DNA of 37,179 nt from JACRAO01 sp964490895. GTDB lineage: Bacteria; Bdellovibrionota; UBA1018. The stretch is from contig CAZBEI010000041.1 in assembly GCA_964490895.1 (NCBI GenBank), positions 1 through 37,179 of the forward strand. The letters run 5' to 3'. The notes below the pieces were generated by a model. It did not search any database. It had not been told where the DNA came from and was given only the letters and a program-made list of their open reading frames with translations. Below, piece by piece: positions 25,139 to 35,468 of the stretch. A program made the position numbers and the translations under genes. How positions within the stretch are numbered: position 1 is the stretch's first letter; every line of letters starts with the position of its first letter.

Positions 25139-28100
25139 ATGCCACTCCACTCAATGGACTCCATCATTGTTGCGATCAAAAGTGCGATCAAAACTCACCC
25201 CCTCTCTCTCTCTGGAGCCACGCCGAGCGTGAAAGCACTCCTTTTGTTGCGGTTAGCAGAAGAATTAAAGACCTCACTTTTAGTTTTTTGCCCAAACGAA
25301 GACGCCGCGGAAGAGGGCTTGGTCAATTTAGTGTCCCTGTCGGGCTGCTTTTCTCACACTGAAATAAAAATTATCCACCTTCCAACCTGGGAGCAGTCTC
25401 CCTATAGCTCCATTGCTCCTTCGATTCGTACTCGCTTCCAGCGCATCTCTGCATTAGGAAATATTTTATGTCACCAAAATCCAAAAAACTCTCAAGCCCC
25501 TCAAATTATACTTTGCACCTTAGCTGCAGCGAATCAAGCGACAATGCCTAAAGATTTATTTAGCAAAACCTGTCTAAACCTAAAAGTAGGCGAAACCCCA
25601 GCTCCACTCCAAGAGCTCTCTACACATTTGGGCAACTGTGGCTATATGCGTGTAGAAACGGTAGAAGACCCCGGAACTTTTGCCATGCGCGGAGATATTT
25701 TAGATGTTTTTTCGCCTGATCAAAAAAATCCTTTCCGAATTGAGTTTTATGGAGACCTCATTGAAAGAATGAGGCCCTTTGATTCCGTAACACAGCGTGC
25801 TAAAAATCACGCTGTGGTTTCTTCTCTGCTGCTTTTCCCGGCCAGAGAGGTGCTCATCAACCCAACAACAAGCTCCCAACTCCGAGAAAAAATAAAGGCC
25901 TATGCAGACAATACAGGAGTTCCAAGAAGGATGAGAGATCCCATTTTGTCTTCTATTGAATCTGGGGTTTATTCAGATCACTGTGATGTATGGGCACCCT
26001 TTGCTTATTCTGAAAATGCAACTCTATGGGATTACTTGCCAGAAAACATGCATGTTATCTGGGACGATCTTTCTCGGTGCCAAAGCGAATGGGAAAATTT
26101 TTTAGTCGAACAATCTGAGCCTTTAAAACGTTCTCTTGCCTTCGAACTGATTTTACCGCCGGTAGAGGAGCTCTATTGCTTTCCCGAGGAACGGAAAACA
26201 TGGGCTTTATCAAAATCCTTGGTCTGTTTTGAAATATTCGAGCATCCCGAGAGCCACCACCTACAGGTTCAAACCAATGCCGATTTGGTCGGGTCTGTGC
26301 GCAACCCCCTTCAAAGTCTCGAACCTCTGTTTCGTCTTTGGATTGAACAAGGTCAAAAAATCATTGTCTTTTCCTCTACCCAAAGCCAGTCCGAAAGAAT
26401 GTGCTATATTTTGAGCGAAAGAAATCTTCCCTGTAGCCTCGCTGTAGCATCTCACGAAGAACCCAAACCCTCTCTCATCACCCTACGAGCTGGATTTATC
26501 TCAGAGGGTTTTCGATGGCCCTCTGAGGGGCTCATTATACTTACAGAAAGCGAGATTTTAGGAAATAAACACCTTAAAAAAAACAACTCCGGCGAGAGCT
26601 CCCATACTAAAAACTGGAGTGGGCTCCAGACGTTGACTGACCTTTATGTAGGAGATCACGTCGTACACATAGACCATGGGATTGGAAAATACTTGGGGCT
26701 TGTCCGCCTCAATCTCTTAGGGGCTCCGGCAGATTTTTTGTTGATCGAATACGCCCAAAAAGACAAACTCTATCTGCCCGTATACAAACTCAATGTCATC
26801 CAAAAATACTTGTCCGCCTCGGACTCTGTTTCTTTAGACCGCTTAGGAAGCCAGGCTTTTGCTAAAGTAAAAGACAAAGTAAAAAATGCAGTTCAAAAAT
26901 TGGCTATTGATTTAGTGCAGCTTTATGCAGAGAGAAAAACAAGAAAAGGCCTTGTTTTACCTGTCCAAGACGCTTTTTTTAGAGAGTTCGAGGCAAAGTT
27001 TCCATTTGATGAAACTCCCGATCAACTCAAGGCGATCGAAGAAATTCAACTTGACTTAGAATCTGGAAAAATCATGGACCGTCTGGTCTGTGGAGATGTG
27101 GGCTATGGAAAAACAGAGGTGGCCATTCGTGCGGCTTTTCGTGTTATGGCTGCAGGCAAGCAGGTTGTTGTTTTGGTGCCCACCACGATTTTAGCACAGC
27201 AACATGAGTTATCTTTTAGGGCGCGCCTCAGAGACTACCCCTTTGTTGTTGAGTCCCTTTCCCGCTTTAAGCCTCAAAAGGAACAAAAGGAAATACTCGA
27301 AAGCCTTTCTCTCGGTAAGATAGACATCATCATTGGCACACACCGACTTTTGTCTGCAGACACTCGGTTCAAAGACTTGGGACTTGTGATCATTGACGAA
27401 GAGCACCGATTTGGAGTCGAACACAAAGAAAAATTAAAGACTTTCAAACTCTCTACCCATGTTCTCACACTCACGGCAACCCCCATCCCAAGAACTCTCC
27501 ACATGGCTTTGGCTGGACTCAGGGAAATGAGTATCATCAATACTCCTCCCGTGGACCGGCTGCCTATTCGAACGTACATTGCAAAATTTGACGAAGACTT
27601 AATTCAAAAAGCAATTCAAACTGAACTTGCGCGCGGAGGACAAGTTTTTTTTGTGCACAACCGCGTAAAATCAATTCAGGAGATGGCCACCCAACTTTCA
27701 AAACTCATTTCAAAAGACGCAAAGATCGGTGTAGCTCATGGCCAAATGCACGAACGTGAGCTCGAAAAAACAATGTCTGATTTTTATCAAAAAAAAACCG
27801 ATATCCTTCTCTGTTCCTCCATTATTGAATCTGGCTTAGACCTGCCCACAGCCAATACTTTGATCATCAACCGAGCAGACACTTTCGGCTTAGCTCAGCT
27901 TTATCAAATCCGCGGCCGTGTGGGGAGAAGCCAGAACAGGGCTTTTGCCTATCTTTTGTTGCCAAAAGAAGGCGACCTATCTGCAGATGCTAAGCGAAGA
28001 CTGGAAGTTATCCAAAGATTTGTAGAGTTGGGAAGTGGATTTAGCATTGCCTCTCATGACTTAGAGATTAGAGGGGGCGGAGACCTTTTGGGCGCTAGCC

Positions 28101-28636
28101 AATCGGGCCACATTGCGGCCGTTGGATTTGATCTTTACACCGAGCTTTTAGAAGAGGCCGTAAGCGAGCTCCAAGGAAAACCTCTGGCCGAAGAATGTAA
28201 AGAACCCGAGATTAAGCTCCCTTTTCCGGCTTATTTGAGCGAAGACTACGTTCCGGACGTCCATCAGCGGCTTTCCCTTTACCGTAGGTTTTCTATTGCT
28301 CCCAATGATGCGGAGGTCGTCCGCCTTGAGGAGGAATTGCAAGATCGGTTTGGGCCCCTCCCCACGGAAGCTACAAATCTCCTCTGGATTATCCGTATTA
28401 AAATTTTACTTAAGAACATGGGTGTAGAAACTTTGATTGTAGGAAAAGAGAAAATCTCTCTCGGCTCTGGGCCTCAAAGCAAGCTCGCGCCCGAGAAAGT
28501 GATTGCACTTGTTTCGAAAAATCCCTCTCGCTATCAAATCATGCCCGACTCAAAGCTTATTGTGCAAATGGTATCGAGCAAGATCAAAGACCTTTATTTT
28601 GAGCTAGAGTCTTTATTGAAGCGTGTAGCCGAATGA
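25139..28636 (+). CDS. mfd: transcription-repair coupling factor (Mfd)
   Basis: 1165 residues, normal length. Mfd removes RNA polymerase stalled at DNA lesions and recruits UvrA. The N-terminal UvrB-homology region (about 1-400) includes FAMRGDILDVFSP. The RNA-polymerase-interacting domain follows near 490-560 (VGDHVVHIDHGIGKYLGL). The translocase has Walker A GDVGYGKTE at 652-660 and a DEEH box at 753-756, then TATPIPRTL, the TRG-like region (RGRVGRSQNRAFAYLLLP) and the C-terminal domain ending at 1165. It heads the plus-strand operon whose last gene is uvrA, the partner in the same pathway. Confidence 0.97.
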   Translation: MPLHSMDSIIVAIKSAIKTHPLSLSGATPSVKALLLLRLAEELKTSLLVFCPNEDAAEEGLVNLVSLSGCFSHTEIKIIHLPTWEQSPYSSIAPSIRTRFQRISALGNILCHQNPKNSQAPQIILCTLAAANQATMPKDLFSKTCLNLKVGETPAPLQELSTHLGNCGYMRVETVEDPGTFAMRGDILDVFSPDQKNPFRIEFYGDLIERMRPFDSVTQRAKNHAVVSSLLLFPAREVLINPTTSSQLREKIKAYADNTGVPRRMRDPILSSIESGVYSDHCDVWAPFAYSENATLWDYLPENMHVIWDDLSRCQSEWENFLVEQSEPLKRSLAFELILPPVEELYCFPEERKTWALSKSLVCFEIFEHPESHHLQVQTNADLVGSVRNPLQSLEPLFRLWIEQGQKIIVFSSTQSQSERMCYILSERNLPCSLAVASHEEPKPSLITLRAGFISEGFRWPSEGLIILTESEILGNKHLKKNNSGESSHTKNWSGLQTLTDLYVGDHVVHIDHGIGKYLGLVRLNLLGAPADFLLIEYAQKDKLYLPVYKLNVIQKYLSASDSVSLDRLGSQAFAKVKDKVKNAVQKLAIDLVQLYAERKTRKGLVLPVQDAFFREFEAKFPFDETPDQLKAIEEIQLDLESGKIMDRLVCGDVGYGKTEVAIRAAFRVMAAGKQVVVLVPTTILAQQHELSFRARLRDYPFVVESLSRFKPQKEQKEILESLSLGKIDIIIGTHRLLSADTRFKDLGLVIIDEEHRFGVEHKEKLKTFKLSTHVLTLTATPIPRTLHMALAGLREMSIINTPPVDRLPIRTYIAKFDEDLIQKAIQTELARGGQVFFVHNRVKSIQEMATQLSKLISKDAKIGVAHGQMHERELEKTMSDFYQKKTDILLCSSIIESGLDLPTANTLIINRADTFGLAQLYQIRGRVGRSQNRAFAYLLLPKEGDLSADAKRRLEVIQRFVELGSGFSIASHDLEIRGGGDLLGASQSGHIAAVGFDLYTELLEEAVSELQGKPLAEECKEPEIKLPFPAYLSEDYVPDVHQRLSLYRRFSIAPNDAEVVRLEEELQDRFGPLPTEATNLLWIIRIKILLKNMGVETLIVGKEKISLGSGPQSKLAPEKVIALVSKNPSRYQIMPDSKLIVQMVSSKIKDLYFELESLLKRVAE

Positions 28637-28687
28637 ACAGCAGCGAAAAATCATTGAATTGTCTTATATTCGTGTTAGTTTGACAGA

Positions 28688-29515
28688 ATGTGCCTTAAAA
28701 TATTAGCAGGGACCTCCTTATTTTTTCTGTTATTTTTTCTGCTGCCCACTGTCTATGCCAAAACTGAGTTGGCCCGTGTCAACAAAACGGTCATCTCTGT
28801 AGAAGAACTCAATAAAAAATTTAAGGAAGGACTAAAGCTTTATCAATTTAAGCTCCCCACTAAAGCCGGTTTTCTCGAAGACCTGATCAAACGAGAACTA
28901 GGGATACAAGAAGCCAAGCGCCTGGGTCTAGATAAAGACCCCGATGTGCAAGACAAAATGAACACTCTCCTTTATCATGCTTTAATCGAAAAGCAACTCC
29001 AGGGCGAATTTGATAAAATTCAAATCTCAGACGATGAGGCCAAGGGTTTTTATTCTAAATACCCCGAAATTAGAACGAGCCACATTTTTGTAGCCGTCCG
29101 CCCAGGGGCAACCTCAGAAGAGGAAAAGAAAGCCAAGAAAAAAATCGAGGCCATTAGAGATGATTATTTGAAAGACGGAAAAATGAGCTTCTCTGAGGTA
29201 GCACAAAGATACTCCGAAGGAATTGCCGCCCCAGTGGGGGGAGACATTGACTATCAATCTCGAGATCGCCTAGACCCTATTTACTATGATGCTGCTTTGA
29301 AGTTAAAAAACCCTGGAAAAATATCGCCAATTATTAGGACTCAATTTGGATACCATATTATTAAGCTCACCGCCCTAAAGCTATGGGAAGACGTAGACAA
29401 AGCCCAAGTAAAACGGCTGCTCTTTGATGAGCTACGGGCTAAAGTTTTTGAAAAATACATGAACAAACTTAAAGAAAAGGCTAAAATAACAATCAACAAA
29501 GCCCCCCTAAAGTGA
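28688..29515 (+). CDS. periplasmic parvulin-type peptidyl-prolyl isomerase (PrsA/SurA-like), first copy
   Basis: 275 residues. A signal peptide (CLKILAGTSLFFLLFFLLP) is likely cleaved after VYA near residue 24. A helical chaperone-like region follows (about 25-115), then one parvulin domain (about 118-230) with TSHIFVAVRPGA, FSEVAQRYSEG, GGDIDY and TQFGYHIIKL. It catalyses prolyl cis-trans isomerisation and holds unfolded envelope proteins. 51 bases follow mfd, and TATATT within that gap could be a weak -10. No lipobox was seen, so it should be periplasmic or loosely membrane-bound. The specific name is not certain. Confidence 0.85.
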   Translation: MCLKILAGTSLFFLLFFLLPTVYAKTELARVNKTVISVEELNKKFKEGLKLYQFKLPTKAGFLEDLIKRELGIQEAKRLGLDKDPDVQDKMNTLLYHALIEKQLQGEFDKIQISDDEAKGFYSKYPEIRTSHIFVAVRPGATSEEEKKAKKKIEAIRDDYLKDGKMSFSEVAQRYSEGIAAPVGGDIDYQSRDRLDPIYYDAALKLKNPGKISPIIRTQFGYHIIKLTALKLWEDVDKAQVKRLLFDELRAKVFEKYMNKLKEKAKITINKAPLK

Positions 29516-29527
29516 TAAACCCCCCGT

Positions 29528-30463
29528 ATGAGATATTTTAATTGGATTATCTTAGAGATCCTATTTGCATGTCCCGTCCTACACGCAGAGGTCATTTTAT
29601 TGGACCGCTTGGAAGCGGCTGTCAACAAAACTCCCATCATGCTCTCAAATGTTAAAAAGTTTAAACAAACCCTGGGACTCCGCGCCCAATTAGATCCTCT
29701 TTTTGCTGGAACAACCTTGGCAGAAAAAAACAAGGCGGCGAGCAACAAAGAAATCGTAGAGTTTCTGATTAATGAAAAAGTAATTTTACAACAGTTTCCT
29801 CTTTCAGACAGCGAGGTCGAGCAATCCATTGCTACCATTCAAACCGAAAATAAAATTGATCGGGAGCGGCTAAAAAAAGCTCTGTCTGAGCAAGGTTATT
29901 CTTTTGAAGATTATTTTGAGCTCATTCGAATCAGTGGCTCTAAGAGAAACCTCATCGATCGCGACATCCGTACAAAAGTGAATATTTCTGACGATGACAT
30001 TAAAAATTATTATTTTAACAACTATGCAAAGAGCTCCAGCATCCCCTTTATTTATCGTGTAAAAATCATCACAGCAAAGAAACAAGCCATTGCGGTCGCC
30101 AAAAAAAAACTCTCTGCGGGCGGGACGACGTTCGAAGAAGTGGCTAAAAAGCTCAGTGACCACCCCACGGCCTCCTCTGGGGGAGACCTCGGAGAACTCA
30201 CGGAAGATCAGATGTCTCCACAAATTAGAACATATCTCAAAAAAATGAAGGTTGGAGAAGTGAGTGATGTCTTGGGGAATGCTTCGTCTGGTTATTTTAT
30301 TTTAAAACTCTCTGGCATTCAAACGAGCAATCAAGAGCGGTTTACAAAAGTTCAAGAAGAAATAAAAAACCACCTTGTCACTGCAGAATTTCAGCGCCAA
30401 ATCTTACTCTGGCAAGAAAGAGAAAGACAAAAAGCCTTTGTCCATATTGCAAAGGAGCTTTAA
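29528..30463 (+). CDS. periplasmic parvulin-type peptidyl-prolyl isomerase (SurA-like), second copy
   Basis: 311 residues with a signal peptide (WIILEILFACPVLHA, cleaved near residue 20). The N-terminal chaperone domain begins LDRLEAAVNKTPIMLSNV, as in SurA, where the same strand reads VDRVVAVVN. The single parvulin domain is at about 170-265 (FEEVAKKLSDHP, GGDLGEL, GYFILKLSG), with a C-terminal helix after it. SurA of E. coli has two parvulin domains and this copy has one. It begins 12 bases after the first copy and its stop overlaps the pdxA start (TAATG). Proximity of surA and pdxA is common in proteobacteria, which supports the SurA assignment. Confidence 0.85.
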   Translation: MRYFNWIILEILFACPVLHAEVILLDRLEAAVNKTPIMLSNVKKFKQTLGLRAQLDPLFAGTTLAEKNKAASNKEIVEFLINEKVILQQFPLSDSEVEQSIATIQTENKIDRERLKKALSEQGYSFEDYFELIRISGSKRNLIDRDIRTKVNISDDDIKNYYFNNYAKSSSIPFIYRVKIITAKKQAIAVAKKKLSAGGTTFEEVAKKLSDHPTASSGGDLGELTEDQMSPQIRTYLKKMKVGEVSDVLGNASSGYFILKLSGIQTSNQERFTKVQEEIKNHLVTAEFQRQILLWQERERQKAFVHIAKEL

Positions 30464-31491
30464 TGCCTTTACTCACATTGGCGATCACTCCGGGAGATCC
30501 GGATGGGATCGGTCCAGAGATCGTTTGGAAAACCTTCTGTAAAAATCCGCGTCTCAACCAAAAGGCAAACCTCGTCTGTATTGGGGCGAGTCAGCCTTTT
30601 AAAAAACTAGGAGCAAAAATCATTTTGCTCCCTTTAGAGAAAGAGCTTTGGCCCGGTTTTTTTAAAGACCATAAAAATGATTTTCCCTGTATTTTTATAT
30701 TGCCCGCGCCCACTCGCTCCAAAGCCCGCTGTCTTCCTGGTTTTCAGGCTGGGTGGTCCATTCAAACTGCAGCCGAACTTGCGCTCGACCATACGGTAGC
30801 CGCTTTAGTCACTGGACCCATCCACAAAGATCGGCTCAACCGGGGCGGTTTTCGGTTCCCTGGCCACACTGAGTTTTTAGCCTCCCTTTGTAAAATAAAA
30901 TCTCCTGTGTCTCCCATAATGATGCTGGCCAACTCCAAACTAAAAGTCACCTTGGTCACCACCCACCATGCGCTCAAGGATGTCGCTCGGGTATTAAGCC
31001 AGAAAAAAATAATAGATACAGTGCAGGGCACAGTCCTTGCTCTGCGTGAGAGTTGGAAAATTTCTCGCCCTAGAATCGCTGTCTGTTCCCTTAATCCACA
31101 CGCAGGCGAGAACGGCCGTTTTGGAAACGAAGAAAAAAAAATTCTCGCCCCCGCGCTTAAAAAAGCAGCACTTTTATTAAATCACTCAGCGCTGATTCAG
31201 GGGCCTTTTCCTGCGGACACCCTCTTTGCAAAAGAGTGTTTATTGCCAAAACATAAAAGAGTGGATGCCATTGTCTGCATGTATCACGATCAGGGCTTGA
31301 TCCCAATAAAGCTCCTTGATTTTCCAAATACAGTGAATATAACCTTGGGGTTACCTATCATTAGAACGAGCGTAGACCACGGCGTTGGGTTTGATATCGC
31401 TGGACTTGGGAAAGCGGATCCGTCGAGTTTTTGGGCAGCTTTGAAATATGCAATTAGGCTTGCAAAAACTTTTCGGGATAGAAAAGTTTGA
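30463..31491 (+). CDS. pdxA: 4-hydroxythreonine-4-phosphate dehydrogenase
   Basis: 342 residues, usual length. PdxA oxidises 4-phosphohydroxy-L-threonine with NAD(P)+ in the DXP-dependent pyridoxal phosphate pathway. The N-terminus is ITPGDPDGIGPEI. Metal-binding histidines are His135 (PGHTEFLA), His213 (NPHAGENG) and His275 (YHDQGLIPIK). The C-terminal RTSVDHGVGFDIAG is typical. It is coupled to the SurA-like gene by a one-base overlap. Confidence 0.96.
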   Translation: MPLLTLAITPGDPDGIGPEIVWKTFCKNPRLNQKANLVCIGASQPFKKLGAKIILLPLEKELWPGFFKDHKNDFPCIFILPAPTRSKARCLPGFQAGWSIQTAAELALDHTVAALVTGPIHKDRLNRGGFRFPGHTEFLASLCKIKSPVSPIMMLANSKLKVTLVTTHHALKDVARVLSQKKIIDTVQGTVLALRESWKISRPRIAVCSLNPHAGENGRFGNEEKKILAPALKKAALLLNHSALIQGPFPADTLFAKECLLPKHKRVDAIVCMYHDQGLIPIKLLDFPNTVNITLGLPIIRTSVDHGVGFDIAGLGKADPSSFWAALKYAIRLAKTFRDRKV

Positions 31492-31518
31492 CGATAAAAG
31501 AGACAAAGGAGTTAAAAA

Positions 31519-32955
31519 ATGCAGAAAAAATTTAATCCCCATGTTTTTCGTGAATACGACATTCGTGGAATTGCTGGGGTTGACCTCACCCCAGAGTTCG
31601 CGGAATGTCTTGGGCTAGCTTATGCTCAGTTTCTAAATCAATACAGTAAACCCATAGAGACTTCTGGACCCTTCAAAGTTTCTTTGGCCTGGGATTGTCG
31701 GCTTTCTAGTGAGGAGTATAAAAATGCTCTTTTGCAGGGGCTCATTTCGGGTGGACTGGACGTCGTCTTATTAGGGATCTGTCCAACCCCTTTGTCTTAT
31801 TTTAGCGTAGTCCATTTGGGCCTCGACGGAAGCCTCATGATCACCGGGTCTCATAACCCCGCTGAGTACAATGGATTTAAAACCTGTGTGGGTAGAAATA
31901 CTTTGTTTGGAGAAAAAATTCAGGAAATTAAAAAACTCATGGAAAACTCACCTCCACGTAGCTCACAAAGTGGGAAAACTTCGGACCATCCCATTATACC
32001 TAGCTATATTGACTACCTTGTTAAAAACACTGCGCCCTTGAAAAATAAAAAAATTGTCATTGACTCTGGCAACGGAACCGCGAGCACCGTAGCCCCTGAG
32101 CTTTTTCGGCGCCTAGGAGCAACCGTGATTCCACTGTATTGCGAGCTGGATGGCCGGTTTCCAAATCACCATCCAGACCCCACAGATCAAGAAAATCTGA
32201 GAGATTTGATTATTGCAGTAAAAAAAGAATCAGCTGATTTTGGACTTGCCTTTGATGGAGATGCTGACCGAATAGGCCTTGTGGACGAAAAGGGCTATGC
32301 TCTTTTTGGAGATGAGCTCCTTGTTTTGTTTGCAAGAGAAATCTTAAAGTCACATCCTGGTGCTACGATCATATCCGAAGTCAAATCCAGTCATCGGCTA
32401 TACAACGACATTGCAAGCCATGGTGGAACTCCTCTCATGTGGAAAACCGGACACTCTCTCATTAAATCAAAAATGAAGGAAACGGGAGCTCTGCTGGCCG
32501 GCGAAATGTCTGGACACATGTTTTTTGCAGACCGCTATTTTGGTTATGATGACGCCATTTATGCGGGTATCCGGGCTTACGAAATTGCAAGTGCCGCCTC
32601 TGTTCCCTTTTCTGCTCTTCTGGCTGATTTGCCGACGAGCGTGTCGACCCCAGAAATTCGTGTGGATTGCCTAGAGGAAAAAAAATTCGCATTGGTGGAA
32701 GAAACAAAGAAAATTTTGCGCCCCGGGAGAAATATTACAGACATTGACGGGGTTCGCGTCGATTTTGGAGATGGGTGGGGATTGGTTAGAGCCTCTAATA
32801 CACAACCTGTTTTAGTCCTTAGATTCGAAGCCCCATCAGAAAAAAGACTCACAGAAATTCAAAATATAATGGAATCCGCACTTTCTACTGCTGCTCATAC
32901 CCTTGCTCACCCACCCCTCTCCCTTCCAAGTCATGGGGTGAAATGCCTCAAATAA
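31519..32955 (+). CDS. phosphomannomutase / phosphoglucomutase (alpha-D-phosphohexomutase)
   Basis: 478 residues, four-domain phosphohexomutase of the AlgC/ManB type. The catalytic phosphoserine is Ser111 in TGSHNPAEYNGFK. The Mg-binding loop is DGDADR (246-251). The sugar-binding loop is GEMSGH (328-333). The N-terminus PHVFREYDIRGIAG is typical. It interconverts hexose 1- and 6-phosphates for envelope polysaccharide precursors. Mannose versus glucose preference cannot be read from sequence. A strong ribosome-binding site, AAAGGAG, lies seven bases before the ATG. It overlaps uvrA by 13 bases. Confidence 0.92.
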   Translation: MQKKFNPHVFREYDIRGIAGVDLTPEFAECLGLAYAQFLNQYSKPIETSGPFKVSLAWDCRLSSEEYKNALLQGLISGGLDVVLLGICPTPLSYFSVVHLGLDGSLMITGSHNPAEYNGFKTCVGRNTLFGEKIQEIKKLMENSPPRSSQSGKTSDHPIIPSYIDYLVKNTAPLKNKKIVIDSGNGTASTVAPELFRRLGATVIPLYCELDGRFPNHHPDPTDQENLRDLIIAVKKESADFGLAFDGDADRIGLVDEKGYALFGDELLVLFAREILKSHPGATIISEVKSSHRLYNDIASHGGTPLMWKTGHSLIKSKMKETGALLAGEMSGHMFFADRYFGYDDAIYAGIRAYEIASAASVPFSALLADLPTSVSTPEIRVDCLEEKKFALVEETKKILRPGRNITDIDGVRVDFGDGWGLVRASNTQPVLVLRFEAPSEKRLTEIQNIMESALSTAAHTLAHPPLSLPSHGVKCLK

Positions 32956-35468
32956 ACGAAGAAGTCATCACCCTCCGCGGGGTAAAAGTTCACAACCTAA
33001 AAAATCTCTCATTGTCCATCCCAAGGAATAAAATGGTCGTCATTACAGGCCCCTCGGGCTCTGGAAAGTCCTCGTTGGCTTTTGATACAATTTATGTCGA
33101 AGGACAACGAAGATACATCGAAAGCCTTTCCAGTTATGCACGCTTATTTTTAGAGCAATTTAATAAACCCGATCTCGAGTCTATCGAAGGGTTGAGCCCG
33201 ACTCTATCCATCGATCAAAAAACATCAAGTTTTAATCCACGGTCGACAGTCGGAACGGTGACAGAAATTCACGACTACCTCCGATTGCTGTTTTCTAGAA
33301 TTGGAAAACCCGTTTGTTATGGCTGTGGACAGCCCATCCACTCCCAATCCCCCTCGCAAATTCAGGACTCCATATTTTCGCTGCCAGAGGGTGTCCGTAT
33401 TTCAATCTTAGCTCCCCTCGTGTCTTCTAGAAAAGGCGAATACCAAAGAGAGCTCCACCAGCTGCGCCAACAGGGTTTTGTAAGAGTTCGAATTGATGGT
33501 GTGGTTTATGACCTCTCCGACGAAATTGCTCTTGATAAAAACAAAAAACATGATCTTGCTGTTTTTATAGATCGGCTGATTTTGAGGGGAGATAAAAACA
33601 TCCTTGCCACCAGAGTCGGCGACTCTATTGCTCTTGCACTGAAACTTGGAAAAGGAACTCTCATATTACAAACTTCAGACGCAGGGAGCGCTCCTCGGGA
33701 GCTTTTCTTTTCAGAAAAATTTGCCTGTATCACTTGCAACATCAGCTACCCCACACCAGAACCACGCCTTTTTTCTTTCAACAGTGGGGTGGGGGCTTGC
33801 TCTCGCTGCGATGGGCTTGGAATAGACGAAAACTCACTTTGCACAGAGCGCCCAGAGTGCCCAGAGTGTAATGGCGCCCGCCTTCGAAAAGAGAGTCTCC
33901 ATTTTAAAATTTCAGGTCTCAATATCTCCCAGCTTTGCGATTTGCCACTCGAAGAACTCTCTCACTTTTTTAATTCTCTCTCTCTCTCGAGTCGGGACCG
34001 TCTCATTTCGGATCAAATTACAAAAGAACTGAGAGAACGATTGAGCTTTCTCTTAAGAGTGGGGGTCCCTTATTTGGCTCTTTCAAGAAGCACCGGCACT
34101 CTCTCTGGGGGGGAGCTGCAACGGATCCGTCTGGCATCACAACTCGGGAGTTCGTTAGTGGGCGTGACTTATATTTTAGATGAACCCAGCATCGGTCTCC
34201 ACCCCAAAGATCATCAAAAACTCTTGGCCTCTCTGTTTCAGCTTAGAGATGCTGGCAATACAATCCTGATTGTAGAGCATGACCGAGAAACAATCGAACG
34301 CGCCGACTGGATCTTAGACCTGGGTCCTGGGGCTGGAATTTATGGTGGAGAAATTCTGGCCACCGGCTCTCCGGCAACAGTCAAAAAAAACGAAAAAAGT
34401 ATTACCGGACTGTATTTAAATCAAACATTAAAAATTCCGCTTCCTGCGCAAAGAAGAACTGTATCATTAGAGAAAAGTCTTTATCTCGAAGGTTGTTCTC
34501 AAAATAATTTAAAAAACCTTTCTGTTCATTTTCCACTTGGGACTTTTATCTGTGTCACAGGCGTTTCTGGCAGTGGCAAAAGCTCCTTAGTCATTGACTC
34601 TCTCTATCCCCTTCTTCTTAAATCCATCTATAAAACAGAAATTAAAGACCCCAATGTCGCACTCATTAGGGGCGCCGAGTGGGTTGATAAGGTTGTGGAT
34701 ATCGATCAAAAACCAATTGGGAGAACTCCCAGATCTAATCCTGCAACCTACACCGGCCTCTTCTCACCCATCCGAGAGCTTTTTACCTCACTCCCAGAAT
34801 CTAAAATAAGAGGTTACGGACCTGGGCACTATTCCTTTAATGTGAAAGGGGGGCGCTGCGAAACTTGCGAAGGAGACGGAGTCGTAAAAGTAGAAATGCA
34901 TTTTCTACCCAACATCTATGTCCCCTGTGAAATCTGCGGTGGCCAAAGATACCATCAAGAAATTTTATCGATCCGATACAAAGGGAAAAATATCACAGAT
35001 GTTTTAAATATGACTGCCGCAGAAGCAGCCCTGTTTTTTGATGCGATCCCCAGCATTAACAAAAAACTTAAAACCTTGAATGCTGTCGGTTTGGGTTACA
35101 TCACCTTAGGACAATCTGCGACGACCCTTTCTGGTGGGGAAGCACAGAGAATTAAACTTGCAAAAGAACTCTCGCGCTCGAGCACTGGAAAAACGGTGTA
35201 TATTTTAGACGAACCCACGACTGGGCTCCACTTTGATGATATTAAAAAGCTCGTGTTTATTTTACAAATGCTGGTAGATCAGGGAAACACGGTGATTGTC
35301 ATTGAGCACAATTTGGACCTTATAAAGGTGGCAGATTATATTATCGACATGGGACCCGAGGGTGGATCTAAGGGTGGAGAAATCACCGCAACAGGGACTC
35401 CAGAAGCCTTGTCAAAAATGGTAAAAAGCTACACAGGCCAATATTTGAAAGCCTATTTATCTCAGTAA
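32943..35468 (+). CDS. uvrA: excinuclease ABC subunit A, shortened form
   Basis: 841 residues; UvrA is usually about 940. Both ABC ATPases are complete: Walker A GPSGSGKSS (36-44) with LSGGELQ (387-393) and YILDEPSIGLH, then GVSGSGKSS (540-548) with LSGGEAQ (729-735) and YILDEPTTGLH. Zinc sites are Cys262/265/286/289 and Cys639/642/662/665. The UvrB-binding region near 115-240 is present. Between CSRC (286-289) and the next CPEC (306-309) only 16 residues remain, against over 100 in E. coli, which accounts for the short length. No frameshift is visible. UvrA finds DNA lesions and loads UvrB. It is co-operonic with mfd. Confidence 0.95.
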   Translation: MPQINEEVITLRGVKVHNLKNLSLSIPRNKMVVITGPSGSGKSSLAFDTIYVEGQRRYIESLSSYARLFLEQFNKPDLESIEGLSPTLSIDQKTSSFNPRSTVGTVTEIHDYLRLLFSRIGKPVCYGCGQPIHSQSPSQIQDSIFSLPEGVRISILAPLVSSRKGEYQRELHQLRQQGFVRVRIDGVVYDLSDEIALDKNKKHDLAVFIDRLILRGDKNILATRVGDSIALALKLGKGTLILQTSDAGSAPRELFFSEKFACITCNISYPTPEPRLFSFNSGVGACSRCDGLGIDENSLCTERPECPECNGARLRKESLHFKISGLNISQLCDLPLEELSHFFNSLSLSSRDRLISDQITKELRERLSFLLRVGVPYLALSRSTGTLSGGELQRIRLASQLGSSLVGVTYILDEPSIGLHPKDHQKLLASLFQLRDAGNTILIVEHDRETIERADWILDLGPGAGIYGGEILATGSPATVKKNEKSITGLYLNQTLKIPLPAQRRTVSLEKSLYLEGCSQNNLKNLSVHFPLGTFICVTGVSGSGKSSLVIDSLYPLLLKSIYKTEIKDPNVALIRGAEWVDKVVDIDQKPIGRTPRSNPATYTGLFSPIRELFTSLPESKIRGYGPGHYSFNVKGGRCETCEGDGVVKVEMHFLPNIYVPCEICGGQRYHQEILSIRYKGKNITDVLNMTAAEAALFFDAIPSINKKLKTLNAVGLGYITLGQSATTLSGGEAQRIKLAKELSRSSTGKTVYILDEPTTGLHFDDIKKLVFILQMLVDQGNTVIVIEHNLDLIKVADYIIDMGPEGGSKGGEITATGTPEALSKMVKSYTGQYLKAYLSQ

